In this document: positions 34,057 to 42,162 of the stretch, one piece after another
Layout of the letters: each line of letters starts with the position of its first letter
How positions within the stretch are numbered: position 1 is the first letter of the stretch
NCBI GenBank assembly: GCA_964558465.1
Contig: CAZLEF010000020.1
Coordinates: forward strand, 33,601 to 97,600
Reading direction: 5' to 3'
Source: JACJYC01 sp964558465
Lineage (GTDB): Bacteria; Bacteroidota; Bacteroidia; Chitinophagales; Saprospiraceae
Length of the DNA: 64,000 nt
Made by a program: the position numbers and the translations under genes
The notes under the pieces: generated by a model
The model's database searches: none
The model's input: only the letters and a program-made list of their open reading frames with translations
Told to the model about the DNA's origin: nothing

Positions 34057-35022
34057 CTAAACCACAATCACCACATTTCCTTTTTTCCGGCCGGTATCCA
34101 CATAGGCATGCGCTTCGGCAATTTGGTCCAGCCTGTATTTTTTATCAATCACCGGTTTCAGGTGGCCTTCCTCTGCCAGTTTTTTTAAAAAATTGACCGC
34201 CGCCGCCGTTTCGACAGCCACGCCGGAGATCACTTTTTTGGTTCCGGTCAAAGATGCCCATGCGCCCCGGAGCATCGCAGAGAGCATGGCGGCGCCCAAT
34301 ATCAAGGTTCCCTTTTCATGGAGTGCAGCGAGGCACAACGAGACCGGAGTTTTGTTCACCGTTTCATAAACGACGTCGTACTGACCGCCGTTTTTCGAAA
34401 AATCGGTTTGGGCATAATCAATCACATGGTCTGCGCCCAGGGATTTCACCAATCCGATATTTGAGGTACTGCAAACGCCCGTGACCTCGGCTCCGAAATA
34501 TTTGGCAATCTGCACCGCCGCCGTACCAACCGCTCCGGAAGCTCCGTAGATGAGCACTTTTTGTCCGGGCCGGACATCGGCTTTCCGGAGAAAATGCAAG
34601 GCAGTCATGCCGCCAAAAGGCAAGGCGGCTGCTTCTTCGTGGCTCATGTTTCCGGGTTTTATCGCCAGTGTACCGGTTTCGGGAAGGCAAATATATTCGG
34701 CGTAAGCCCCGAAACCCGGATAAGAAGACCCAAAAACCTGGTCGCCTGTCTTAAATTTTGTCACATTTTTGCCCACCGCTTCAACCGTACCGGACAGCAC
34801 GCCGCCCAAAACGGGTTTTCCGGGTTTGAACAGACCGAAGAAAAACCGAACTGCAAACGGGTCGGCTTTCCGCAGTCGGCTATCCGCGGATGTGGCAGCG
34901 GTTGCATGGATTTTAACCAGAATCTCGTTGTCCTTGGGAATGGGTTTGTTTAAGGTTTGGATTTGGAGTACCGCCGGAGAACCATATTGCGTATAGACGG
35001 CCGCTTTCATGCTGATGGTCAT
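34057..35022 (-). CDS. NAD(P)-dependent MDR-family oxidoreductase (quinone-reductase-like)
   Basis: 321 residues. MDR features: MKAAVYTQYGSPAVLQI start, ATSADSRLRKADPF, the cofactor motif VLIYGASGAVGTAAVQIAKY, and the C-terminal GRKKGNVVIVV. It lacks the four-Cys structural zinc lobe, as in zeta-crystallin/quinone reductases. It likely reduces an alkenal or quinone with NADPH. Start could be the ATG at 35022 or 35010 (MKAAVY). A TAACTTTG -7-like box lies upstream at 35082-35075. Confidence 0.92.
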   Translation of the reverse strand: MTISMKAAVYTQYGSPAVLQIQTLNKPIPKDNEILVKIHATAATSADSRLRKADPFAVRFFFGLFKPGKPVLGGVLSGTVEAVGKNVTKFKTGDQVFGSSYPGFGAYAEYICLPETGTLAIKPGNMSHEEAAALPFGGMTALHFLRKADVRPGQKVLIYGASGAVGTAAVQIAKYFGAEVTGVCSTSNIGLVKSLGADHVIDYAQTDFSKNGGQYDVVYETVNKTPVSLCLAALHEKGTLILGAAMLSAMLRGAWASLTGTKKVISGVAVETAAAVNFLKKLAEEGHLKPVIDKKYRLDQIAEAHAYVDTGRKKGNVVIVV

Positions 35023-35074
35023 TTTTTTGTGGTTTTAATATTTTCAGAAATGGATCTTATTTCCTTTCACACCA

Positions 35075-35082
35075 CAAAGTTA
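35075..35082 (-). promoter_or_regulatory. Possible -7 box of the MDR oxidoreductase gene
   Basis: TAACTTTG on the minus strand matches the Bacteroidota TAnnTTTG consensus, 53 bp upstream of the ATG. The -33 element is poor: a TTTG occurs at a 15-nt rather than 19-21-nt spacing. Confidence 0.35.
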
Positions 35083-35129
35083 GGGGGATAGAGGGGGCAA
35101 ATCGTTCGGATTTGAAAATCGGAACCTCA

Positions 35130-37466
35130 TTATTTTACCACTTCCTTCCAGTAAGCCTTTGGCGTTTGGCCCGTCATCTTTTTGAAGTAGGTGTTAAAAA
35201 CTGTTTTGGAATTGAACCCGCTTTCGAAGGCAAGGCCGAGAAGGGTGAGGTGATGAAAGGCCGGGTCGGCGACTTTTGATTTGAACGTTTCCAGGCGGTA
35301 AGCGTTGACGAACTCCGCAAAGTTCTGATCAAAACCTTCATTGAGCAATTGGGACAAATGATTGGGAGGGATTTTCAACAATTGAGCCAACGCCGTGAGC
35401 GTCAGGTTGGGATCAAGATGAGGTTTACCGGTCGCCATCAATTGTTCCAACTGTTGTTTGTAAGTTTTTAATTCCCCTTTTTTGAAAAGGGTTTTTTTAT
35501 ACTTTCTTTTTGAAAATTCAAAATCCGTTTTTTCGCCCAGTATTTGCCGCATCAGCTCCTGGAATCGCGGAACCGGGCGCAGCGGTTTGAGTATGGGTTC
35601 GACCGGCAGATATACCATCATGGGCAACCGGTAAACAATTCCCTGTTCAATGAGTTGGAGAACCACCTCCTGCCGTCCCAGCATGGCATGGCAAAGGATC
35701 AGCAGATTCATAGCGCGTTCCGACAGTTCGGTTTGCAGCGCTGTTTCCAGCTTTGCGATACCCGCTTCCGCCCGGAAGGCGTCGCCCAAAGCAGCGTAAG
35801 CAAGGGTGGTTCCTCCCAGTTTGAGCAGGTCTCCCGGCTCGTCTTCGGGCAATTTTTGAAAGAAATCCAAGGCGTCGGCCGCCCGCCTCATACACACCAA
35901 CGCCTGCCCCAGGTACAAGGTAGATATGGAGAAATTTGCCCTCAATTGAATACTCTTCTCAAACGATTCAATGGCTTTTTCAAATTCTTCCTGCCCGTAA
36001 AAAATAAAACCTTTCAAATGATAATTGATCTCGGAAAACGGGTCGAGTTGAAAGGCGGTTTCCAGGTAGTGCAGGGCGGCCGAAAATTTACCCTCAGCTA
36101 CCAGCGTTGAGGCCATCGACTGATAAAAGTCTACTACCGGACGGCTTTCCAAAGCTTTGTTCAATCGCCGGTAAGTGGCAGGCAGATCCCAGTCTTGCAA
36201 AAAACTGACCCAGGACAGATGAAGCTGGCATTCGGGCAAGTCGGGGTTTAATGCGATAGCTTTGTCCAGAAATGGTTTGCCGACGGCAAAGGCTTTGGCT
36301 GCAGGCATCAACCCAATAGTGCCGAGCAGGGTATAACCCAGCTGTATTGCCAGATGAGCCAACGCAAACCCGGGCTGTTCCCTGATGATTTCCTGTAAAA
36401 CCGACAGACCCAGATCAATATCCGGCTTACTCATTTTGAGCAAATGATAGCGGGCTTTCAGGTAACGTTTATAGGTTTCCACCGGGATGTCCGGCGTGTC
36501 GACGAGGTGGTCTTCTATTTCAAAATGGCCGATTTGTTCCCGTAATTTTTCGGCGATCAACAAGCTGATCTCGTCCTGTACCGCAAAAATGTCATCAAAA
36601 GAGCGGTCAAAAGTCTTCGACCAGAAATGAAAATCATCCGCCACGTCGATCAACTGCGCTGTTATGCGCATCTTGTTTCCCGACAAACGGATGCTGCCCT
36701 CCAGGATGGTAGAAACATTCAGTTCCCGGCCGATCTGAGTGATGGGGATATTTTTGTTTTTAAAAAAGAAGGAAGACGTTCTGGAGGTAACTTTCAGGTT
36801 TTTGATTTTGGTTAAAGCATTGATGATCTCTTCCGTCATCCCATCGCTGAAATACTCATTGTCTTCGTTGGCGCTCATGTTGACGAAGGGGAGTACTGCA
36901 ATGGATTTTGTCTGATTTTTTTGTTTGCCCTTCAGTTCCGAACGAGCCGGCAAGTTGATACCTTCATTGGTTACAGCAAAAACTTCCACCGGGTTGCCGA
37001 TATTTTTCAATTCGAAATACCCAAGCGAAGCGGTTGATATCTGGGGATGATTTTTGAGTTCGTTATTCAGGTTTCCGGACAGCAGTATGGCGCCTGCAAC
37101 GCCCATACTTTCGATGCGGGAAGCCAGGTTGACGCCGTCGCCGTAAATTTCGGTCCCGTCAAAAACGATATCTCCGATATGCAACCCGATGCGCAGGGGA
37201 ATGGGTTCGCCTGCATTCAATTCCTTCTGGATGGCGATGGCGCATTCCACCGCCTCCACCCCGCTTTGAAAAACGCTGAGGGTACCGTCGCCGAAATATT
37301 GCAGTATTTTTCCGTTAAAGCGTTCATGTTCCCGGTCAAATATCAGGCGGTGGCGGGCTCTGACGGCGGCGGCCATCGCTTCATTTTGCTGCATTAAAGC
37401 CGTATATCCGACGATATCGGTGAACATGACGGCAGCGAGGCGCCGGGTTTTGTCTTTTTTGATCAT
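35130..37466 (-). CDS. Class III nucleotide cyclase-like / TolB-like / TPR / AraC regulator
   Basis: 778 residues. At 8-175 is a class III cyclase domain (AVMFTDIVGYTALM and YFGDGTLSVF carry the two metal Asp residues; IYGDGVNLASRIESM carries the transition-state Asn/Arg). The adenine-selecting Lys position (usually VKTxGD) reads LQYFGD, so base specificity or activity is in doubt. At about 190-320 is a TolB-like segment (SIAVLPFVNMSANEDNEYFS). TPR helices follow to about 610. The C-terminal roughly 100 residues are an AraC HTH (FAEFVNAYRLETFKSKVADP, then LALAFESGFNSKTVFNTYFK-like, ending TPKAYWKEV). This joins second-messenger sensing to DNA binding in one cytoplasmic protein. Targets unknown. 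Confidence 0.9.
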   Translation of the reverse strand: MIKKDKTRRLAAVMFTDIVGYTALMQQNEAMAAAVRARHRLIFDREHERFNGKILQYFGDGTLSVFQSGVEAVECAIAIQKELNAGEPIPLRIGLHIGDIVFDGTEIYGDGVNLASRIESMGVAGAILLSGNLNNELKNHPQISTASLGYFELKNIGNPVEVFAVTNEGINLPARSELKGKQKNQTKSIAVLPFVNMSANEDNEYFSDGMTEEIINALTKIKNLKVTSRTSSFFFKNKNIPITQIGRELNVSTILEGSIRLSGNKMRITAQLIDVADDFHFWSKTFDRSFDDIFAVQDEISLLIAEKLREQIGHFEIEDHLVDTPDIPVETYKRYLKARYHLLKMSKPDIDLGLSVLQEIIREQPGFALAHLAIQLGYTLLGTIGLMPAAKAFAVGKPFLDKAIALNPDLPECQLHLSWVSFLQDWDLPATYRRLNKALESRPVVDFYQSMASTLVAEGKFSAALHYLETAFQLDPFSEINYHLKGFIFYGQEEFEKAIESFEKSIQLRANFSISTLYLGQALVCMRRAADALDFFQKLPEDEPGDLLKLGGTTLAYAALGDAFRAEAGIAKLETALQTELSERAMNLLILCHAMLGRQEVVLQLIEQGIVYRLPMMVYLPVEPILKPLRPVPRFQELMRQILGEKTDFEFSKRKYKKTLFKKGELKTYKQQLEQLMATGKPHLDPNLTLTALAQLLKIPPNHLSQLLNEGFDQNFAEFVNAYRLETFKSKVADPAFHHLTLLGLAFESGFNSKTVFNTYFKKMTGQTPKAYWKEVVK

Positions 37467-37493
37467 CTGATATGTATATTGTATCCGTATCCT

Positions 37494-37799
37494 CTAATTG
37501 CAATCAAAGTCTTCAGGCGTCAAAATGTATTCAAATGAAAAATCAGGAAGATCCAAAGGGGCATTATTCGAAAAGCAGTCGGTGAAGCCGGGGGTCAAAC
37601 ACATCCTTGCATCGTAGAACTCGTACACTACGGTATCTCCTGCCGCAAAGGTTATTGGTCTCGGGTCATTCCATTGTTTTTTTCTTCTTTTGAACAACTC
37701 AAAATGAAGACCGCAACTGAGGCAATTAAAATGAATTTTTTTGACAAGGAAATCATAGATTATCTGATTTTGATTGTTGGAGACTTTTGCATTTTGCAT
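37494..37799 (-). CDS. Small Cys-containing protein or gene fragment, unknown
   Basis: 101 residues if started at 37799, but the first 15 residues come from a TTGCATTTTGCAT repeat tract, so the true coding part may start later or be the 3' end of a broken lipoprotein gene. The body (HFELFKRRKKQWNDPRPITF, then GDTVVYEFYDARMC) looks protein-like, with paired Cys. I cannot name a family. Confidence 0.4.
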   Translation of the reverse strand: MQNAKVSNNQNQIIYDFLVKKIHFNCLSCGLHFELFKRRKKQWNDPRPITFAAGDTVVYEFYDARMCLTPGFTDCFSNNAPLDLPDFSFEYILTPEDFDCN

Positions 37800-37868
37800 T
37801 TTGCATTTAGACTTTTACATTTTGCATTATGCAAAAGTAAGGGCTGCTGTTAGCTTGATGACCCGAGG

Positions 37869-39395
37869 CTAACCCCCTGAATCCCGCCGCACTGTATCCA
37901 CCTTCACGGTATCCCTCCGGACGGAATCCCGCTTCAGCGAGTCCCGTTTTAACGAATCCGGCGCTCGCGGCGGCTTCGGCTTTTGGGCCGTCGAATCCAC
38001 CTTCGGGATCAGCGGGATGATGGCGGGTTCTGGCCAGTCTTCCTCCAGTTTCGCCAACCGGCGCTCATACAGGCGGGCCATGCGGATGGCTTCCAGGCTG
38101 TCGGTCAGCAGGGGGTCGAAATAGATGAGGTATCCCTTGCGGGCGTCCTTGAAACAGTCCATCGACATGGCGTTGACGATGAACCCTCGGTCGGTCAGAT
38201 AACGGATCAACCCCAGGGTGGTCTTCCACTCCTCCACGCTCAAGGCCTGGATCATGTAGTGCGGGGTGTCGATGGTGAGGAGGAATTTGCAGTCGAAGGC
38301 GACCACGGAGTCCCGAAGGGGGTCAAAAAAGAAGGTGTTGCCACCCGAGGAACTCAACTCGCCGTACAGGGAGTCGCCCATCTTGAACAGCGGGACGCTG
38401 TCTACCTGACCGAACGGAATGATGGGCGCATCGACATACAGGATCCTCGACTCGGGTTCCAGGGTGTCTTTCATGCGCTCCATGCGGCGGTTGTACGACC
38501 ATTCGTCGACGTACCGCATGGGCAGGCGGTTCCATTCCTGGGCAAAGAGGATGGAGAAGGCCACCGCGCCGGTCAGGGTCACCGCCCACTGGTGGTAATA
38601 CATGCGGTTGAACCGGAAATAGGTATCCCGGATATAGGGCCGCAACCAGTTCCACAGCCGGTAGTCTTCCATTTTTTTGCCGGACTCGCCTCTGCCGAAC
38701 CGGAACCGCTTGCCCAATCCGCTCAGGGTATCCAGCAGGATGATCTTGCGTTTTTCTTTGAAATGGTCCAGCATCGAAGGGGCGATCACGGCCTTGGCGC
38801 GTTTATTCTCGCCTACCACGATCATGCCGAACCCATGTAAAATGCACTGCCGGCGGAGTTCCCTGAAACCGGGGTCGGTCACGGGGTCCTCAAAAACATC
38901 CCAGCCTATGGAGACCCATTGCTCGTCGGCATGGTAGTGTTTGAATTGCTCGACGGCGTAGATATAACGGTAGCGCCTGAATTTGCGCCCCGCCAGACGG
39001 TAGATCCAGAATACCGCCAGGCCGAACAACATGATGGTGACGATCCGGGTGATCAGACTGATATCGGGTACGGCAAATACGCGGGTGAGGTAGGAAAGGG
39101 TATAAACGACCGTCACAACGATGGCGGTGGTAGCGACGGCATCCCAACCCAGCAATTCTTCGTTGATCCGGTACCGGACCTCCTCCTGCACGTCAGCCGA
39201 AGTGGCCTCGAAGGTGATGGTGTAGGTGCTGCCGTCGTCGCGCTCGAAAGAAAGCAAGCCGTCGGCCACAACGCCCCCGCCGCGCAGGTCGAGGGCGTGT
39301 TGCAGGTCCCGTTTGCGGCGGAAGAATTTGTAATAATCCCGCAAAAAACGGAGCGTGATGACTTTAATGTCGTCTTCGCTGAGCTTGTTTTCCAT
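37869..39395 (-). CDS. Two-helix membrane protein of unknown function, coupled to folP
   Basis: 508 residues, ATG at 39395 directly abutting the TAA of folP (39398-39396). The N-terminal cytosolic part (LSFERDDGSTYTITFEATSA, about 47-66) precedes two adjacent membrane helices (about 85-140, ATTAIVVTVVYTLSYLTRVF and IVTIMLFGLAVFWIYRLA). A middle domain contains QCILHGFGMIVVGENKRAKA. One more helix near 280 (AVTLTGAVAFSILFAQEW) is followed by a periplasmic-type C-terminus ending in a Lys/Arg-Asp-Ser repeat (SLKRDSLKRDSVRRDTVKVD). The middle has a faint restriction-endonuclease-like strand pattern, not enough for a call. Confidence 0.8.
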   Translation of the reverse strand: MENKLSEDDIKVITLRFLRDYYKFFRRKRDLQHALDLRGGGVVADGLLSFERDDGSTYTITFEATSADVQEEVRYRINEELLGWDAVATTAIVVTVVYTLSYLTRVFAVPDISLITRIVTIMLFGLAVFWIYRLAGRKFRRYRYIYAVEQFKHYHADEQWVSIGWDVFEDPVTDPGFRELRRQCILHGFGMIVVGENKRAKAVIAPSMLDHFKEKRKIILLDTLSGLGKRFRFGRGESGKKMEDYRLWNWLRPYIRDTYFRFNRMYYHQWAVTLTGAVAFSILFAQEWNRLPMRYVDEWSYNRRMERMKDTLEPESRILYVDAPIIPFGQVDSVPLFKMGDSLYGELSSSGGNTFFFDPLRDSVVAFDCKFLLTIDTPHYMIQALSVEEWKTTLGLIRYLTDRGFIVNAMSMDCFKDARKGYLIYFDPLLTDSLEAIRMARLYERRLAKLEEDWPEPAIIPLIPKVDSTAQKPKPPRAPDSLKRDSLKRDSVRRDTVKVDTVRRDSGG

Positions 39396-40238
39396 TTATG
39401 CCGATTCCATTGCCTGAAATATACGGATCACTTCCACCGCCGCTTTTACATCGTGCACCCTCAGGATCCGGCTGCCTTGCTGCAAGGCGGCCAGGTGGAG
39501 GGCCGAAGCGCCGTTAAGCGCCTCTTCAGGGCTAACGCCCAGCGTGCGGTAGATCATGGATTTGCGGGAAATGCCCGCCATTACCGGAAAATCCAGCATA
39601 CCCAAAATATGCAGGTTTTTCAACAACTGAAAATTGTGGCGGATGGTTTTTCCGAACCCGAAACCGGGGTCGAGGATGATATCCTTCAGCCCGAGATCGG
39701 TCAGCTCCCGGGTTTCCGCGATAAAAAAATCCAGCACTTCCTGCACCACGTCTTCATACCGGGCAGCCTGCTGCATATTGGCCGGCTCGCCTTTCATGTG
39801 CATCAACACATAGGGCACGCCCAGCCGGGCGACGGTGGGGTACATCTTCGGGTCGAGCCTGCCGGCGGAAATATCGTTGACGATGCTTGCGCCGGCCTCC
39901 ACGGCAGTCCTTGCCACGGCAGCCCGGATCGTGTCGACTGAAACCACCGCCCCGGGAAAAGCCTTCTTGATCGCAGTGATCAGGGGGATCACCCGGGCCA
40001 GTTCTTCCGCCGCCTCAATGATGACCGCCCCCGGGCGCGACGACATGCCGCCGATGTCCAGTATCGCGGCGCCTTCCGCCAGCATTTGTTCCGCCTTGCG
40101 CAAACCTTCCTCCAGGGAGGCCACCCGGCTGCCCGCGTAAAAACTGTCCGGCGTGGCATTGATGATGCCCATGACCACCGGGGGGTCGAGCAGCAGCAGT
40201 TTGCCGGCGCAGTTGAGGGTGGTGCGTGGGTTGAGCAT
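39396..40238 (-). CDS. folP: Dihydropteroate synthase
   Basis: 280 residues from the ATG at 40238 (MLNPRTTLNCAGKLLLLDPP). A longer frame to 40280 lacks support. DHPS motifs: VMGIINATPDSFYAGSR, ILDIGGMSSRPGA, VSVDTIRAAVA, IVNDISAG, DIILDPGFGFGKT, VMAGISRKSMIY, and the C-terminal LRVHDVKAA. It condenses pABA with hydroxymethyl-dihydropterin pyrophosphate in folate synthesis and is the sulfonamide target. The downstream gene starts at the very next base after its stop, so the two are translationally coupled. Confidence 0.95.
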   Translation of the reverse strand: MLNPRTTLNCAGKLLLLDPPVVMGIINATPDSFYAGSRVASLEEGLRKAEQMLAEGAAILDIGGMSSRPGAVIIEAAEELARVIPLITAIKKAFPGAVVSVDTIRAAVARTAVEAGASIVNDISAGRLDPKMYPTVARLGVPYVLMHMKGEPANMQQAARYEDVVQEVLDFFIAETRELTDLGLKDIILDPGFGFGKTIRHNFQLLKNLHILGMLDFPVMAGISRKSMIYRTLGVSPEEALNGASALHLAALQQGSRILRVHDVKAAVEVIRIFQAMESA

Positions 40239-40864
40239 GCGATAAAGATACGGCCTTTGACGGAATTTTGGATGGGACATGTTTTTTTGGTGGACGGCGG
40301 ATGGTGGATGGCAGACGGCAGACGGTGGACGGTGGACGGTGGACGGCTAGGCTCCTGAGCGAAGTCGAAGGAGACGGTGATGCCTGCCTGCGCTCCGTCG
40401 CGGCTTATGCGCATAGGTGACAAAAGGCTATGGGTGCGCCAACGGCATGCCTGGAAAAGGCCCCTTATTGCCGTAATATCTGTAGCCCCGATAGGGGCGA
40501 GAGGAAGCAGTGCAGCGCTCCAAAATAAAGAGGAGCAAAACCTTTCGGGCAATGGAATTCTTAACGAATTGATTGCAACAAGTTGCAGCTATAACCGTAT
40601 TCTTATAGAAAGAAACCAAGGAAAAATCAGCTTCCATGAATCTGATGCGATGATCAACCTCATCGTTCACAGACTTTTGCAGGTTTAAGGTAATTTGAGT
40701 TAAAAATCTGTATTTCAGTATTTTATGGAAAACAATTCATCCCTCCAGGTGTTATATCGAAAAGATGTTGCCAAATTGATCCACTTGATGTGACCCTGTT
40801 CATCCAATTCGTCCTAATATGTTGTTTCAGATTCGTATATTTGACAAATTTTTAATGTAAAACC
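40239..40864. other. Gene-free spacer with repeat words and a dispersed element
   Basis: At 40290-40350 GGTGGACGG words form a tandem tract. At 40351-40374 is an inverted copy of the CTCCTTCGACTTCGCTCAGG element. At about 40478-40500 is TGTAGCCCCGATAGGGGCGA, a hairpin-forming word (GCCCC...GGGGC). A 103-residue frame at 40377-40688 across these repeats is not protein-like. Confidence 0.55.
40836..40843 (+). promoter_or_regulatory. Possible -7 box for the DUF4230 gene
   Basis: TATATTTG matches TAnnTTTG exactly, 21 bp before the ATG at 40865. No good -33 TTTG lies 19-21 nt upstream, so support is partial. Confidence 0.4.
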
Positions 40865-42100
40865 ATGTCCAGAAGTCCAGGTTCACCAGCCCCCGCCTCC
40901 AGGATCGGCGTTGCCAAAATGATGATCATCATGCTCTTGCTGAGCATCGTGGGCGTTGCAGGTTACCGCTATTTGCGAAACGTAGGCGGCTGGGGCGCCG
41001 ATTTTACCAATATCCCCAAAGAATATACCCTGAATTATATCCCCGCCGATTTTAAAATGGATATCGACGAGGAAGACGCCCTGGCCATCCTCTCCAACCC
41101 GCAGCGGTACCGGAAGGAATTTGACCAGTTGGTCTACCAGGTCAATGTATCCCTGCTCGAACACGTTGCGCGCAGGATGGGGCTGCCCGATACGGCCCTG
41201 ACCAAGATCCGGGCGGAATATGAAAACCAGCATCCCTATATCCGCACGTTGTATTATAACGACTTTATCGCCGCCCAGGATACCAATTCGCAGTTGTACC
41301 AGACCTGGTACGAAAACGGCGGCGGCAGCGCGGTGGCGGCCCTCAATCAGGTGGCTTCGAAATACACCTGTTTCCTGGTCACGCAGATCATTTCCTCTGT
41401 TGTCAAAACCAAGGAAGGCAGCTTTTTTGCCCGCGGGCGGGGGGTCGATAATCCCTGCACCATCGCCTCCAACGAAGCGCTCCAGCCTTTTCTGCGCAAC
41501 CTGGAAGACCGTGCCAAGATCGAAGACTTCGCCCGCTCCAAAAACCTGCTCCAGGAGAAGATCGAACGGGTGATCGCCGAATTGGCCACCCTGGAAGTCC
41601 AGGATAAAAAGGGCATCACCAAACAGATGCAGACCAAGTTCTGGGGGATGAACGTCTCTTCCTCCGACCTGGAGATCACGGCCATCAGCATCCTGAAAGT
41701 CGGGTTCAAACTGAACGAATATTTCGACATCAGCCTCAACAGCAAGGCAGGTATCGTAACGGTTACCCTGCCCGAACCGGTTATCCTCTCACACGAAGTG
41801 TACCCTAAGATCGACAAACTGGATATCGGCTGGCTGCGGGAGGTGAAAAGCGTCAACTTCAACGAAAGTTTCAATACCCTCCGCGAAGAATTCCGCCGCG
41901 AAGCCATTTACGAGGACAACGTCTACGAAAAGGCCAAACGCCAGGCCACCGAACTGATGAATACCATGTTCTCCCCGCTGATCTCTTCCATGAGCAGCAA
42001 ATACCAGCTCCGGGTGAAATTCAAGGAAGGGCAGAAGGAACAAATGCCTGCCTGGGAAGACGAGGAACAAGAGGTTGAACAGGCTAGTTTGAAAAACTGA
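40865..42100 (+). CDS. DUF4230-like membrane-anchored protein
   Basis: 411 residues. One N-terminal membrane helix (MMIIMLLLSIVGVAGYRYL) leaves the rest outside the cytoplasm. The C-terminal third (FKLNEYFDISLNSKAGIVTV, TLPEPVILSHEVYPK, then helical YEKAKRQATELMNTMFSPL) matches the DUF4230 pattern: a beta unit followed by a long helix. The middle (about 60-230) is specific to this group. The function of DUF4230 is unknown. It ends at a strong hairpin (42107-42158) shared with the convergent T9SS gene. Confidence 0.75.
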   Translation: MSRSPGSPAPASRIGVAKMMIIMLLLSIVGVAGYRYLRNVGGWGADFTNIPKEYTLNYIPADFKMDIDEEDALAILSNPQRYRKEFDQLVYQVNVSLLEHVARRMGLPDTALTKIRAEYENQHPYIRTLYYNDFIAAQDTNSQLYQTWYENGGGSAVAALNQVASKYTCFLVTQIISSVVKTKEGSFFARGRGVDNPCTIASNEALQPFLRNLEDRAKIEDFARSKNLLQEKIERVIAELATLEVQDKKGITKQMQTKFWGMNVSSSDLEITAISILKVGFKLNEYFDISLNSKAGIVTVTLPEPVILSHEVYPKIDKLDIGWLREVKSVNFNESFNTLREEFRREAIYEDNVYEKAKRQATELMNTMFSPLISSMSSKYQLRVKFKEGQKEQMPAWEDEEQEVEQASLKN

Positions 42101-42106
42101 TAGCAG

Positions 42107-42158
42107 TGGCCGGTTGTCAGGTCCCTGAGCGTAGTCGAAGAGGCCTGACAACCGGCCA
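42107..42158. terminator. Hairpin between convergent genes, dispersed element in the loop
   Basis: TGGCCGGTTGTCAGG (42107-42121) and CCTGACAACCGGCCA (42144-42158) are a perfect 15-bp inverted repeat. The 22-nt loop is a copy of the CTGAGCGnAGTCGAAG dispersed element. There is no long T-run on either side, so it may act as a 3'-end stabiliser or bidirectional termination site rather than a classical terminator. Confidence 0.5.
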
Positions 42159-42162
42159 TGTT

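Noticed and set aside
40377..40688. 103-residue frame between folP and the DUF4230 gene
   Set aside because: It reads through dispersed repeat words (GTAGCCCCGATAGGGGC) and has no protein-like pattern or start signal.
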